This document shows positions 32,379-41,611 of a DNA stretch of 64,000 nucleotides, piece after piece. Where the stretch lies: positions 1 to 64,000 of the forward strand of contig NZ_JAODOR010000006.1 in NCBI RefSeq assembly GCF_025398275.1. The letters are read 5' to 3'. Both the position numbers and the translations under genes were made by a program. Within the stretch, counting starts at the first letter, position 1. Each line of letters opens with the position of its first letter. This DNA is from Microbacterium memoriense (GTDB lineage Bacteria; Actinomycetota; Actinomycetes; Actinomycetales; Microbacteriaceae). The notes beneath the pieces were generated by a model. The model made no database searches and had not been told where the DNA came from. It saw only the letters and a program-made list of their open reading frames with translations.

Positions 32379-34661
32379 TTGGAAGGTCCTGAAATCACCG
32401 CCGCCGAAGCCGTCCTCGACAACGGCCGCTTCGGTACCCGCACTGTCCGGTTCGAAACCGGCCGACTCGCGCAGCAGGCACAGGGTGCCGTCGCCGCGTA
32501 CCTCGACGAGGAGACGATGCTCCTCTCGGCCACCAGCGCCGGAAAGCACCCGCGTGAAGGCTTCGACTTCTTCCCGCTGACCGTCGACGTCGAAGAGCGT
32601 TCGTATGCCGCGGGCAAGATCCCCGGTTCGTTCTTCCGCCGTGAGGGCCGTCCCTCCACCGAGGCGATCCTCGTCTGCCGTCTGATCGACCGCCCGCTGC
32701 GCCCGTCGTTCGTCGCCGGCCTCCGCAACGAGGTCCAGATCGTCATCACCGTGCTCTCCATCGCACCGGGCGAGTTCTACGACGCGCTCGCGATCAACGC
32801 CGCATCGCTGTCGACGCAGATCTCCGGTCTGCCGTTCTCCGGCCCGATCGCCGGTGTGCGCCTCGCGCTCATCCCCGGCCAGGGCGAGAACGCCGACCAG
32901 TGGGTCGCGTTCCCGACCGTCACCCAGCTCGAAGACGCCGTCTTCGACCTGATCGTCGCGGGACGCGTGCTCGACGATGGTGACGTCGCGATCATGATGG
33001 TCGAAGCTGAAGCCACCGAGCACAGCTGGAACCTGATCAAGGCCGGTGCCGTCAAGCCGAGCGAAGAGATCGTCGCGCAGGGTCTGGAAGCATCCAAGCC
33101 CTTCATCAAGCAGCTCGTCGAGGCGCAGAGCGCCGTGGCACGGACCGCTGCCAAGGAGATCCAGGACTACCCGGTCTTCCCGCCGTACGCGCAGCAGACC
33201 TACGACTTCGTCGCCGGTCGCGCGTACGACAAGCTCGTGCCGGTCTACCAGATCGCCGACAAGGTCGAGCGTCAGAACGCCGACGACGCGATCAAGGACG
33301 CCGTCAAGGCTGAACTGCTCGCCGCCGTCGAGTCGGGCGAGCTGCCCGCCGTCGCGACTCTGGAGTTCTCCGCCGCGTACAAGTCGGTCACCAAGACCAT
33401 CGTCCGCGGCCGGATCCTCTCCGAGGGTGTCCGTATCGACGGTCGCGGTCTGGCGGACATCCGTCCGCTGGATGCCGAGGTCCAGGTCATCCCGCGCGTG
33501 CATGGCTCGGCGATCTTCCAGCGGGGCGAGACTCAGATCCTGGGTGTCACGACGCTGAACATGCTCAAGATGGAGCAGCAGATCGACTCGCTGTCGCCCG
33601 TGACGCACAAGCGCTACATGCACCACTACAACTTCCCGCCGTACTCGACCGGTGAGACCGGCCGAGTCGGTTCGCCGAAGCGTCGCGAGATCGGGCACGG
33701 CTTCCTGGCCGAGCGCGCACTCGTGCCGGTGCTGCCGAGCCGCGAAGAGTTCCCCTACGCGATCCGTCAGGTGTCCGAGGCTCTCGGCTCCAACGGTTCG
33801 ACGTCGATGGGCTCGGTCTGCGCCTCGACGCTGTCGCTGCTGAACGCGGGTGTGCCGCTGCGCGCTCCCGTCGCCGGTATCGCGATGGGCCTCGTCTCCG
33901 ACCAGGTCGACGGCCAGACGCGCTACGCCGCGCTGACCGACATCCTGGGCGCCGAGGACGCGCTCGGCGACATGGACTTCAAGGTCGCCGGTACGAGCGA
34001 GTTCGTCACGGCGATCCAGCTCGACACCAAGCTCGACGGCATCCCGACGGCGGTGCTCACCGCGGCGCTCACGCAGGCCAAGGAAGCACGCCTGACGATC
34101 CTGAACGTCCTCAATGCCGCGATCGATGGTCCGGACGAGATGGCGCCGACGGCTCCGCGCGTGATCAGCGTGCAGATCCCCGTCGACAAGATCGGTGAGC
34201 TCATCGGGCCCAAGGGCAAGACGATCAACTCGATCCAGGACGAGACCGGCGCGCAGATCTCCATCGAGGAGGACGGCACCGTCTACATCGGCGCGACCGA
34301 TGGTCCTTCCGCCGAGGCGGCCCGTGCGCAGGTCAACGCGATCGCGAACCCCACCAACCCGGAGGTCGGCGAACAGTTCCTCGGAACCGTCGTCAAGCTC
34401 GCGGCATTCGGTGCGTTCGTCTCGCTCCTGCCCGGCAAGGACGGCCTCCTTCACATCAGCGAGGTGCGCAAGCTCGCCGGTGGCAAGCGCGTCGAGAACG
34501 TCGATGACGTGCTCTCGGTCGGCCAGAAGATCCTCGTGAAGATCACGAAGATCGACGACCGCGGCAAGCTGTCGCTCGAGCCCGTGCTCGAGGAAGCTGC
34601 CGACCAGGAAGGCTCGGCTGCGGCCAGCGAGGGTCCCGGAGACGCTCCCGCCGAAGGCTGA
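32379..34661 (+). CDS. pnp: Polyribonucleotide nucleotidyltransferase (PNPase)
   Basis: PNPase degrades RNA 3' to 5' with phosphate and can add tails; in actinobacteria it is also called guanosine pentaphosphate synthetase. The 760-aa protein has two RNase PH domains (about 15-240 and 330-560) separated by an all-alpha linker, a KH domain at about 600-665 ([16 protein letters not shown]) and an S1 domain (about 670-745). It starts with TTG, which is supported by AGAAGGAG 7 nt upstream and by the family N-terminus; no ATG fits. A terminator follows. Confidence 0.97.
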   Translation: MEGPEITAAEAVLDNGRFGTRTVRFETGRLAQQAQGAVAAYLDEETMLLSATSAGKHPREGFDFFPLTVDVEERSYAAGKIPGSFFRREGRPSTEAILVCRLIDRPLRPSFVAGLRNEVQIVITVLSIAPGEFYDALAINAASLSTQISGLPFSGPIAGVRLALIPGQGENADQWVAFPTVTQLEDAVFDLIVAGRVLDDGDVAIMMVEAEATEHSWNLIKAGAVKPSEEIVAQGLEASKPFIKQLVEAQSAVARTAAKEIQDYPVFPPYAQQTYDFVAGRAYDKLVPVYQIADKVERQNADDAIKDAVKAELLAAVESGELPAVATLEFSAAYKSVTKTIVRGRILSEGVRIDGRGLADIRPLDAEVQVIPRVHGSAIFQRGETQILGVTTLNMLKMEQQIDSLSPVTHKRYMHHYNFPPYSTGETGRVGSPKRREIGHGFLAERALVPVLPSREEFPYAIRQVSEALGSNGSTSMGSVCASTLSLLNAGVPLRAPVAGIAMGLVSDQVDGQTRYAALTDILGAEDALGDMDFKVAGTSEFVTAIQLDTKLDGIPTAVLTAALTQAKEARLTILNVLNAAIDGPDEMAPTAPRVISVQIPVDKIGELIGPKGKTINSIQDETGAQISIEEDGTVYIGATDGPSAEAARAQVNAIANPTNPEVGEQFLGTVVKLAAFGAFVSLLPGKDGLLHISEVRKLAGGKRVENVDDVLSVGQKILVKITKIDDRGKLSLEPVLEEAADQEGSAAASEGPGDAPAEG

Positions 34662-34696
34662 ACAGCCTCGTCAGGCTCAGGAATCATCTGAGACTG

Positions 34697-34737
34697 CGGA
34701 TGCCCGCTTCCTCCCGTTTCGGAGGGGCGGGCATCCG
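34697..34737 (+). terminator. pnp terminator
   Basis: CGGATGCCCGC (34697-34707) pairs with GCGGGCATCCG (34727-34737); CCTCC/GGAGG is nested inside. Confidence 0.8.
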
Positions 34738-34749
34738 TGCGTTCACCCG

Positions 34750-34836
34750 TGTCCCCCCAATGGGGGACAAGAACGCGGCCTGACCTGCCATTGACCCAAA
34801 GCGTTATGGAATGTTTACCGCGTGTTCGGGTCAATG
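34750..34836. promoter_or_regulatory. Two palindromes upstream of the aldo-keto reductase-like gene
   Basis: TGTCCCCC-CAAT-GGGGGACA (34750-34769) is a perfect hairpin or operator. CATTGACCC (34789-34797) is the exact reverse complement of 34828-34836 and includes a -35-like TTGACC. A TACCCT -10 candidate lies at 34861-34866. The layout suggests a regulated promoter; no regulator gene is adjacent. Confidence 0.45.
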
Positions 34837-34927
34837 CACGTCTGTGTCCCCACCCTGCTCTACCCTCGGAATTACGCATCGGGGGGTGTTCAGAAATGCC
34901 ACATTCCTCAGCATCAAGGGGTGTGGA

Positions 34928-35959
34928 ATGGGATTCTTCGGCGTCGGGACGTCAGCCCCCGCAGAGCGCGCGGAACTCGCGTCCGATGCGGTCCACCCCT
35001 CGGCCCCCATCCCGGTGCAGGGAGCGCCTCTCGGCGCCGGAATCCGTGTGCCGCTGGGTGAGACCGGACTCGAGGTCTTCCCGCTCATCCTGGGCGCAGC
35101 CGAGTTCGGCTGGCACGTCGACTCGGGCGCGGCCCACGCGATCCTCGACGTGTACCGCAGCCGCGGGGGCAACGCGATCCACACGTCCGACGGCTATTCG
35201 GCCGGCCGCAGCGAACACATCGTCGGGCAGTGGATGCAGACCCGTGGCGTGCGCGACGAGACCGTCGTCGCGGTACGCGTGGGGACCCACATGGATCACC
35301 CCGGGCTCGGGTCGGTCAACCTCATCCGCTCGGTCGAAGCATCCCTCACGCGGTTGCAGACCGACCGCATCGACGTGTTGTACCTCGATGCCGCCGCAGA
35401 TTCGGTCACTGCTCTGGAGGACACCCTCGCGACGGCCGAGTGGCTCGTCGAAGCAGGAAAGGTGCGCGCGCTCGGTGGCCACGGTCACACGGCGGCACAG
35501 CTCGTCGAGGCGCGCATCCTCGCCTCCGCCGGGTACCCGCGCATCACGGTGCTGGATGTCCCCTACAACGTTCTGCGTCGTGACGAGTTCGACGGCGACC
35601 TGAAGCTCGTCGCCGGAGCGCAGGGGATCGCGGTGACCCCGTCGCAGGCTCTCGAGCACGGCTATCTCGCCGGAGCGCACCGGTCTCGTGCCGGAGTCGC
35701 GCTGTCTGTGCGCGGAACGCAGTTGGCTGCCGCCATGAACCGGCGCGGCACACGTACGCTCCGAGCCCTCGACAAGGTCGGGGCCGAGTTGTCCGTTCCG
35801 ACGGCCGCCGTCGCCATCGCGTGGTTGCTGGCGCAGCGCGCCGTGGCAGCGCCGATCGTGAATGCCTACGCCGTCAGTCACATCGAGGAACTCGTCCAGG
35901 GTGTCGGCGCGCGGCTGAGTAGAGCACACCTCGCGGACATCGCGCGCGCCGCGCAGTAG
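34928..35959 (+). CDS. Aldo-keto reductase-like protein with altered catalytic tetrad
   Basis: The 343-aa protein has the AKR TIM-barrel outline (LGETGLEVFPLILGAAEFGW, RSVEASLTRLQTDRIDVLYL). Of the usual Asp-Tyr-Lys-His tetrad only Tyr90 remains: aligned positions are His85 (in IHTSDGY, normally FDTAxxY), Arg117 (in VAVRVG, normally TK) and Asp154 (in LYLDAA, normally His). It may be non-catalytic or bind NADPH for another role. I chose the ATG after AAGGGGTGTGG; an in-frame ATG at 34811 would add 39 residues across the palindromic region. Alignment was by eye. Confidence 0.8.
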   Translation: MGFFGVGTSAPAERAELASDAVHPSAPIPVQGAPLGAGIRVPLGETGLEVFPLILGAAEFGWHVDSGAAHAILDVYRSRGGNAIHTSDGYSAGRSEHIVGQWMQTRGVRDETVVAVRVGTHMDHPGLGSVNLIRSVEASLTRLQTDRIDVLYLDAAADSVTALEDTLATAEWLVEAGKVRALGGHGHTAAQLVEARILASAGYPRITVLDVPYNVLRRDEFDGDLKLVAGAQGIAVTPSQALEHGYLAGAHRSRAGVALSVRGTQLAAAMNRRGTRTLRALDKVGAELSVPTAAVAIAWLLAQRAVAAPIVNAYAVSHIEELVQGVGARLSRAHLADIARAAQ

Positions 35960-35987
35960 CGCTGGGCTCTCCGTCGGGGGCCTGACG

Positions 35988-35993
35988 TAGGGT
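35988..35993 (+). promoter_or_regulatory. -10 box of the histidine phosphatase gene
   Basis: TAGGGT lies 48 nt before the GTG at 36042. Confidence 0.4.
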
Positions 35994-36041
35994 GGGAGGT
36001 ACCCGCCCCCACACCCCCGGCTGCGACGAGACGAGCGTGAC

Positions 36042-36641
36042 GTGACGCATTATCTGTACCTTGTGCGGCATGGGGAGCACCTCGATGCGGAGCACGGACT
36101 CGAGGATGGGCCGCTCTCGCCGCGCGGACGTCGACAGGCAGAACTCCTGTCCGACCGGTTGTCCGGTGTGGCGCTGGATGCCGTGTGGCATTCTCCGTTG
36201 GAGCGGGCGGCCGAAACGGCGCGCGCGGTGGCCGATCGCCTGCCCTCCGTCGATCCGCAACCGTCGCCGTTGCTGTTCGACTGCATCCCGACCGGGAAGA
36301 CGCCGGATACGCCCGCAGTGTACGAGTCGTTCTTCGGGTCGTTCACCGAAGCCGACATCGCCGCCGGCAGCGCGCAGATGGCCGATGCCGTCTCGGAGTT
36401 CCTCGCTCGCAAGCCTGATTCCCACGAGCTCCTGATCACCCACAACTTCGTGATCGCGTGGTTCGTCCGCGAGGTGTTGGACGCACCGGAGTGGCGCTGG
36501 ATGACGATCAACCAGGCGCACTGCGGACTCACGGTCCTCGCTCAGCGGACCGGTCGGCCGTGGACGCTCGTGTCGCACAACGACCTCGCCCACTTGCCGT
36601 TCGAGCTGCGGACGGGCCTTCCTGAACTCCCGCCGGTCTGA
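36042..36641 (+). CDS. Histidine phosphatase family protein
   Basis: The 199-aa protein belongs to the phosphoglycerate mutase-like superfamily, which transfers phosphate through a histidine. The RHG motif LVRHGEH has Arg9 and nucleophile His10. The second Arg-containing segment is WHSPLERAAETA, and the second His is in LITHNFVIAW near 143. The start is a GTG. It may act on sugar phosphates, nucleotides or phosphoproteins; the sequence does not decide. Confidence 0.87.
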   Translation: MTHYLYLVRHGEHLDAEHGLEDGPLSPRGRRQAELLSDRLSGVALDAVWHSPLERAAETARAVADRLPSVDPQPSPLLFDCIPTGKTPDTPAVYESFFGSFTEADIAAGSAQMADAVSEFLARKPDSHELLITHNFVIAWFVREVLDAPEWRWMTINQAHCGLTVLAQRTGRPWTLVSHNDLAHLPFELRTGLPELPPV

Positions 36642-36706
36642 CCTTCAGGCCAGGGACTTCCCGTACCAACGCGTCGCGTTCGCCTGTGGGTTATGCGGAT
36701 TTTCAG

Positions 36707-36997
36707 CTAGGCGGGGATCGCGGCGACGAGTATCGCGGTGACCCATAGGCCCGATAGAGCCACAAGACCCAACGAGATGGCGATGGTTGCCGTTAGCCTT
36801 CGCACGCGGTTTGTGTCTTGACGCGCGAGGAGTACCCCCCATGTGCCAATGGCTATCGTGAGGGTTCCCAGGACTCCAACCGTGATCATCCCAGGGACGC
36901 CCGGAACACCCCACGACAGGATTGCGGCTACGCCCATGATCACGGCGACCAGGGGTATGCCTGTGATAAATCGAAAGCTCGAAGGAGCGGTAGTCAT
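36707..36997 (-). CDS. Small membrane protein in a low-GC islet
   Basis: The 96-aa protein has three hydrophobic helices (about 12-28, 35-54, 70-93) with a basic turn RQDTNRVRRL. Its DNA is visibly less GC-rich than the neighbours and uses more A/T-ending codons, suggesting transfer. The upstream minus-strand DNA contains TATAGATA and no Shine-Dalgarno sequence. No family is recognised. It lies between the histidine phosphatase (convergent) and a GNAT gene on the same strand. Confidence 0.65.
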   Translation of the reverse strand: MTTAPSSFRFITGIPLVAVIMGVAAILSWGVPGVPGMITVGVLGTLTIAIGTWGVLLARQDTNRVRRLTATIAISLGLVALSGLWVTAILVAAIPA

Positions 36998-37043
36998 GGG
37001 ACAGAAGCTATCTATATCGTACCGGTGGCGCAATAATCGCTGC

Positions 37044-37514
37044 TCAGAGAACCTTACGTAACCACACAGTCGCGTTCGGGTTGTCGTTGTACGGCTCGAT
37101 CGCGGTGAAACCGCTGCGCGCGTACAGGCTGCCGGCCGCTTCCAGAGTGTGGTGGGTGTCGAGCACGAGGTCGACGGCATCCCACTCTTCCGCGCGGGCC
37201 TCGAGGCTTTCCAGCAGCGCCCGACCCCACCCGCGGCCGCGGGTCTCCGGTGCCAGATAGAGGTGCTTGACCTCATATCGGGCGCCGTCCGGCCCATCGG
37301 CGATTCGGCGGATGCCGCCGCATCCGACGTCGTGACCCTCGTCGTCGACGGCGATCAGGAAGACACCAGCGGGCGGATCGAAGACGGACGCATCCGGAAA
37401 CACCGGCTGGTAGGTCTGCCCCTTCGGGAACGCTTCACCGCGCATCTCGAAGTACTCCGCGAGCAGTGCGCGGGCGCGGGGGTCATCGGCGGGGATCGAC
37501 AGCAGGCTCACCAT
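37044..37514 (-). CDS. GNAT-family N-acetyltransferase
   Basis: The 156-aa protein has the acetyl-CoA fold: GCGGIRRIAD (strand 4), KHLYLAPETRGRGWGRALLESLEA (motif A with R-G-R-G-W-G pyrophosphate loop) and SLYARSGFTAIEPYNDNP at the end. The last segment resembles small-molecule acetyltransferases with a P-Y-N-D-N-P loop. The start ATG lies 7 nt behind TACGCT. It is divergent from dapB with only 44 bp between starts, so both promoters overlap. Confidence 0.87.
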   Translation of the reverse strand: MVSLLSIPADDPRARALLAEYFEMRGEAFPKGQTYQPVFPDASVFDPPAGVFLIAVDDEGHDVGCGGIRRIADGPDGARYEVKHLYLAPETRGRGWGRALLESLEARAEEWDAVDLVLDTHHTLEAAGSLYARSGFTAIEPYNDNPNATVWLRKVL

Positions 37515-37521
37515 GCGATCG

Positions 37522-37552
37522 AGCGTAACGCGAGGCGCCCGCCGCGTAGGCT
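37522..37552. promoter_or_regulatory. Divergent leaderless promoters of the GNAT gene and dapB
   Basis: TACGCT on the minus strand (37522-37527) serves the GNAT gene (7-nt spacing); TAGGCT on the plus strand (37547-37552) serves dapB (6-nt spacing). The two -10 boxes are only 19 bp apart. Confidence 0.6.
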
Positions 37553-37558
37553 GAGAGC

Positions 37559-38374
37559 ATGACGACGACGCGCGTGGCCCTCGTGGGCGGAACCGGCAAG
37601 CTGGGGGCGATCATCGCTGCCGTCATCGATGCGAGCGAGGATTTCGAGACAGTGGCCATCCTCGGCTCCTCGAGCGACCTCGCCGAGATCGATGGAGCCG
37701 ACCTCGTCGTCGACGCGTCCACTCCCGCCGTCTCGATCGACGTCGTGCGCGCCGCGATCGAGCGCGGACTGAACATCCTGGTGGGCACGTCTGGCTGGTC
37801 TGCCGAGCGGATCGCCCTCGTTCGGCCGCTCGCGGAGGCCGCCGGCACGGGCGCCGTGTTCATCCCCAACTTCTCGCTCGGCTCGGTCATCGGCTCAGCC
37901 CTCGCCGCCGCCGCCGCGCCCTTTTTCCCGTCTATCGAGATCGTCGAGACGCACCGCGAGACCAAGGTCGATTCGCCGAGCGGCACGGCCGTGCGGACGG
38001 CGGAGCTCATCGCCGCCGCACGTCAGGAGGCGGGTCCGGTCGAGTCGCCGTACGCCGACCAGCGTGCCCGCGGCCAGCAAGTGGCGAGCGTGCCGGTGCA
38101 CTCCCTGCGCCGGCCCGGTGTCATCGCACGACAGGAGACGATCCTCTCCGGTCCCGGCGAGGCACTCACCCTCGTCCACGACACCGTGGATCCGGCCGCT
38201 GCCTACGGCCCCGGCATCCGCGTGGCGCTCGCGGCCGCACGCGACGCCCGGGGCGTGACCGTCGGGCTCGACGCGCTCATCGACATCGGACTTCGCGCAC
38301 CCGTCCCACGCTCGTCGGCGCCGATCGACGAAGGCGGCGTACCGGGGCAGGTCGCGCGCACCACGGGAGCATGA
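37559..38374 (+). CDS. dapB: 4-hydroxy-tetrahydrodipicolinate reductase
   Basis: DapB reduces the DapA product toward lysine and meso-diaminopimelate. The 271-aa protein has the N-terminal dinucleotide-binding loop VALVGGTGKLG, VDASTPAV near 51-58, GTSGWS near 76-81 and the catalytic segment ETHRETKVDSPSGTA with His132 and Lys136. The usual second His of HHxxK is Arg133 here. It overlaps the next gene by ATGA. dapA and dapF lie at 43.3 and 56 kb. Confidence 0.94.
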   Translation: MTTTRVALVGGTGKLGAIIAAVIDASEDFETVAILGSSSDLAEIDGADLVVDASTPAVSIDVVRAAIERGLNILVGTSGWSAERIALVRPLAEAAGTGAVFIPNFSLGSVIGSALAAAAAPFFPSIEIVETHRETKVDSPSGTAVRTAELIAAARQEAGPVESPYADQRARGQQVASVPVHSLRRPGVIARQETILSGPGEALTLVHDTVDPAAAYGPGIRVALAAARDARGVTVGLDALIDIGLRAPVPRSSAPIDEGGVPGQVARTTGA

Positions 38375-38811
38375 GCGCCCGGATCGGCGTCGCCGTCATG
38401 GCGGTGCTGCTCGCCCTCTACGTCGTCCTCGTCGGACAGCGCGCCTGGCTCCTGTTGACGTCGGAGGAGCCTGTCGGGATCGTCATGGGCATCGCGCTCG
38501 TCGTGCTGCCGCTCGTCGCCGTCTGGGCGATCTGGCGCGAAATCCGCTTCGGCATGCGCGCCTCCGCGCTGGCGGCGAGGCTCGAGACGGAAGGCGGTCT
38601 GCCCGCCGAAGAGCTCGACGTCCGACCGAGTGGCCGACCCGAGCGGGAGCAGGCGGACGAGTTGTTCCCGGCATACCGCGCCGACGTCGAGGCTCATCCG
38701 GACGACTGGCGCGCGTGGTTCCGTCTGGGCCTCGCCTACGACGGTGCGGGCGATCGCCGCCGCGCGCGGCAGGCCATTCGCACCGCCATCACTCTCGAGC
38801 GCGGTCGCTAA
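38371..38811 (+). CDS. Membrane protein with TPR-like tail
   Basis: The 146-aa protein has two N-terminal helices (about 6-29 and 37-58), then a cytoplasmic region ending in a single TPR-like unit (DDWRAWFRLGLAYDGAGDRRRARQAI). Coupled to dapB by ATGA. Found downstream of dapB in related actinobacteria as far as I recall; function unknown. Its stop overlaps the convergent TIGR01777 gene. Confidence 0.75.
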   Translation: MSARIGVAVMAVLLALYVVLVGQRAWLLLTSEEPVGIVMGIALVVLPLVAVWAIWREIRFGMRASALAARLETEGGLPAEELDVRPSGRPEREQADELFPAYRADVEAHPDDWRAWFRLGLAYDGAGDRRRARQAIRTAITLERGR

Positions 38812-39719
38812 GCCGGGACAGCGGCGGCGACGGCATCCTCGACCGTCGTATGCGTGAACGTGAAGCCGGATGCTTCCAGCACCGCCGGGACGACGTAGGA
38901 GTCGCTCGCGAGGAGCGATTGCGTCGCATCGCGGCCCAGGACGAGAGAAATCGCCCAGAGCGGAGCGCGCAAGAGATACGGGCGATTCATCCGGCGCGCG
39001 AGCGCGAAGCCGAGGTCGTTGGCGGTCGCCCGGGTCGGGCCGGTGAGGTTCACCGACCCCGCCACGTCGCCGTCGATGATGTGGCGGATAGCCCGCACTT
39101 CGTCTTCGAGCGAGATCCAGGGCCACACCTGTGTGCCGCGGCCGATCGGCCCGGACACGCCGAGCTTCGTGAGGAGCAGGAGCGGCTTCAGGACGCCCGC
39201 GCGGTGGATGATCGGCGCGGTGCGCAGGAGTACCACTCGTCCCGGGGCGCGGCCTGCCGCGGCTTCCCATTCGCCGCAGACATCCGCGAGGAACGTGTCG
39301 CCCCGTGGTGACGTCTCGGTCAGGACGACCCCCGGCGCTGAGGGGTAGTAGCCGGCTCCGGACGCCGACACGAAGGCCGGAGCATCCGTCCCGAGCGCGG
39401 TGAGTGCGGTCGCGAGCGTCTGGGTGGGCAGGAGCCGCGACCACAGCAACTCGTGTTTGTAGCGGGGAGTCCACGGGAAGCGCCCGATGCTCGCGCCGTT
39501 CAGATTCACGACGGCGCGCGCACCACGCAGCACCTCCGGGTCGAGCGGAGTGTGGCCCGGGTCCCAGGAACGTTCATCCGGCGCGTCGACCGGGCGGCGC
39601 ACGAGCCGCGTGACGGCGATCCCATCGGCGCGCAACGCGTCGACGAGAGCGCGACCGATCAGGCCGGATGCTCCCGCAACGACGACCCGACCGGTCACCT
39701 CCGTGGGGGTGTCAGGCAA
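38808..39719 (-). CDS. TIGR01777-family NAD(P)-dependent epimerase-like protein
   Basis: The 303-aa protein is an extended SDR related to human SDR39U1. It has the Rossmann loop VVAGASGLIGRALVDAL, LNGASIG near 73-79, SASGAGYYP in place of a classical YxxxK, and the C-terminal DUF1731 segment (RAPLWAISLVLG). The start at 39719 is a TTG with GAGG six bases upstream and lies inside the osmC stop region (8-bp overlap); a GTG at 39698 is the alternative. Cofactor is predicted as NADP(H); role unknown, sometimes linked to cell division in other bacteria. Confidence 0.85.
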   Translation of the reverse strand: MPDTPTEVTGRVVVAGASGLIGRALVDALRADGIAVTRLVRRPVDAPDERSWDPGHTPLDPEVLRGARAVVNLNGASIGRFPWTPRYKHELLWSRLLPTQTLATALTALGTDAPAFVSASGAGYYPSAPGVVLTETSPRGDTFLADVCGEWEAAAGRAPGRVVLLRTAPIIHRAGVLKPLLLLTKLGVSGPIGRGTQVWPWISLEDEVRAIRHIIDGDVAGSVNLTGPTRATANDLGFALARRMNRPYLLRAPLWAISLVLGRDATQSLLASDSYVVPAVLEASGFTFTHTTVEDAVAAAVPA

Positions 39720-40137
39720 GCGTCGCCTCGAGAGTGATCTCGATGCCGCTGAGCGCGGCCGAGACCGGGCATCCGGTCTTGGCTTCCGCGGCGATCCGCG
39801 CGAAGTCCTCGGCCGACAGGCCCGGCACGACCGCGTTGACGTTGAGGTGCGATCCGGTGATTCCGGTGCCGGGGATGAACGTCACCGACGCCGTCGTTTC
39901 GACGCTCTCCGGAGGAGTGCCGTTGCCCGCGAGCGCGTGGGAGAGCGCCATGCTGAAACATGCCGAGTGCGCGGCCGCCAGAAGTTCTTCGGGTGTCGTG
40001 ACGGAGGTCGATCCCTCGCTGCGCGCCTTCCAGTTCACCGGCAACGGTCCCTGGTTGGAGCTTTCCAGAGCAACTTCCCCGGAGCCGTCGGTGAGGCTCC
40101 CTTTCCAGCTGGTGCTCGCTTCGCTCGTGACGCTCAT
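39712..40137 (-). CDS. osmC: OsmC-family peroxiredoxin-like protein
   Basis: OsmC proteins reduce organic hydroperoxides with two cysteines. The 141-aa protein has Cys60 in AAHSACFSMALS and Cys123 in AKTGCPVSAAL, plus the N-terminal SWKGSLTDGSGEV. Length and the GxLPVNW segment favour OsmC over Ohr. The ribosome-binding site GGAGG precedes the ATG. It is first in a two-gene operon with the TIGR01777 gene. Confidence 0.9.
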   Translation of the reverse strand: MSVTSEASTSWKGSLTDGSGEVALESSNQGPLPVNWKARSEGSTSVTTPEELLAAAHSACFSMALSHALAGNGTPPESVETTASVTFIPGTGITGSHLNVNAVVPGLSAEDFARIAAEAKTGCPVSAALSGIEITLEATLA

Positions 40138-40249
40138 GCTGTCCTCCTGATGGATCGACGGGGTGGATGCCGGCGCAGGCGCGCCTGTCGTCGAGCCTAG
40201 ACCGGAGCTTCCGGCAGGGGAACCGTCTGGCGTGCCGACGGGAGCGGGA

Positions 40250-40687
40250 TCAGACCGCGGCGCCCACCGCGGTCACCCGCGCGAGCTCGAGCTCGATCAC
40301 GTCGCGCCGGGGGGTGCCGCCGAAGCGGGTCTGGATGACGCCATCGCCGTCGAGGATGAGCGTCGTCGGTGTCTGCAACACGTGGAAGTGCGTGGCGATG
40401 TCGGGTCGGTGTGTCAGATCGATGTCGAGATGAACGACGCCGTCGCGGTCGTCAGCGATCTCGGCGAGGGTCCGGTGGACCCCGGGGCACCGTGCGCACA
40501 TCTCGGTGCTGAACTGCAACAGTGTCGCGCGCTCGCCGAGTGCCTCGGCGCCGAGGCGTTGCGGGTCGACGACCTCGCTCGGGTCCTGTCGACGGGGACG
40601 ATTCTGCTGCCAGCGCAGGTAGAGGCCGATGCCGAGCGTCGCCGCGAGCAACGCGGCGAGAACGAGGGCGGCATCCGTCAGATTCAC
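40250..40687 (-). CDS. Membrane-anchored thioredoxin-like protein
   Basis: The 145-aa protein has one N-terminal helix (about 5-25) and a thioredoxin fold with active site Cys64-Ala-Arg-Cys67 (MCARCPGV) and the cis-Pro loop [13 protein letters not shown]. The domain is probably on the cytoplasmic or extracytoplasmic face; orientation is uncertain. The start is a GTG 8 nt behind TAGACT on the minus strand. CARC differs from the classical CGPC, so redox potential may differ. Confidence 0.85.
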   Translation of the reverse strand: MNLTDAALVLAALLAATLGIGLYLRWQQNRPRRQDPSEVVDPQRLGAEALGERATLLQFSTEMCARCPGVHRTLAEIADDRDGVVHLDIDLTHRPDIATHFHVLQTPTTLILDGDGVIQTRFGGTPRRDVIELELARVTAVGAAV

Positions 40688-40782
40688 AACTCCGCAGTCT
40701 ATCCGCTCGAATGCTCCTCATCCTGGTATCGATCACAAATGATGTCGTGTCCTTCCCCGAACCGGTCGGTGATCGGCGCGGG

Positions 40783-40788
40783 TAGTCT
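40783..40788 (+). promoter_or_regulatory. Leaderless -10 box of thyA
   Basis: TAGTCT is followed by 7 nt and the GTG at 40796. Confidence 0.6.
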
Positions 40789-40795
40789 GGCCTGC

Positions 40796-41611
40796 GTGAG
40801 CGCTGTCGAGGTCATCCCCACTCCCTATGAAGATCTGCTGGCGGAGGTGCTCGCCGATGGCGTGCACAAGGACGACCGCACCGGTACCGGGACGACGAGC
40901 GTCTTCGGTCGCCAGATCCGGTTCGATCTGGCCGACGGCTTTCCGCTCATCACCACCAAGCGCGTGCACATGAAGTCGATCGCATACGAGCTCCTGTGGT
41001 TCCTTCGGGGTGAGTCGAACGTGGGATGGCTCCGGGATCACGGCGTGACGATCTGGGACGAGTGGGCGGACGCGGACGGGGAGCTCGGACCGGTCTACGG
41101 CGTGCAGTGGCGTTCGTGGCCCACGCCCTCCGGCGAGCAGATCGATCAGATCAGCGAGGTGATCGCGCAGATCCGCGCGAATCCCGACTCCCGCCGTCTC
41201 ATCGTGTCGGCGTGGAATCCGGCCGACATCCCGGACATGGCGCTCGCGCCCTGCCACGCGCTCTTCCAGTTCTACGTCGCCGACGGCAAGCTCTCGTGCC
41301 AGCTGTATCAGCGCAGCGCCGACATGTTCCTCGGAGTCCCGTTCAACATCGCCTCCTACGCCCTTTTGACGCTCATGATCGCTCAGCAGACCGGGCTCGA
41401 GCCGGGCGAGTTCGTCTGGACCGGCGGTGACTGCCACATCTATGACAACCATGTCGCGCAGGTGCGAGAGCAGTTGTCCCGCGATCCGTATCCGTACCCG
41501 AAGCTCAGCTTCGCGCGCACGCCCGACTCGATCTTCGACTACACCTTCGAGGACATCGTCGTGGAGGATTATCAGCACCACCCCGCCATCCGCGGGGCGG
41601 TCGCGGTATGA
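40796..41611 (+). CDS. thyA: Thymidylate synthase
   Basis: ThyA methylates dUMP to dTMP using methylene-tetrahydrofolate. The 271-aa protein has the family pattern [19 protein letters not shown] at the N-terminus, nucleophile Cys153 in [32 protein letters not shown] and GDCHIYDNH. The GTG start fits the leaderless -10 box. It overlaps folA by ATGA, so dihydrofolate made here is recycled by the coupled gene. Confidence 0.97.
   Translation: MSAVEVIPTPYEDLLAEVLADGVHKDDRTGTGTTSVFGRQIRFDLADGFPLITTKRVHMKSIAYELLWFLRGESNVGWLRDHGVTIWDEWADADGELGPVYGVQWRSWPTPSGEQIDQISEVIAQIRANPDSRRLIVSAWNPADIPDMALAPCHALFQFYVADGKLSCQLYQRSADMFLGVPFNIASYALLTLMIAQQTGLEPGEFVWTGGDCHIYDNHVAQVREQLSRDPYPYPKLSFARTPDSIFDYTFEDIVVEDYQHHPAIRGAVAV

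Noticed and set aside
27754-34454. Long minus-strand frames (27754-30144 and 32151-34454) opposite the CEOS/LLM genes and pnp
   Set aside because: Shadow frames of well-supported genes; no recognisable protein motifs.
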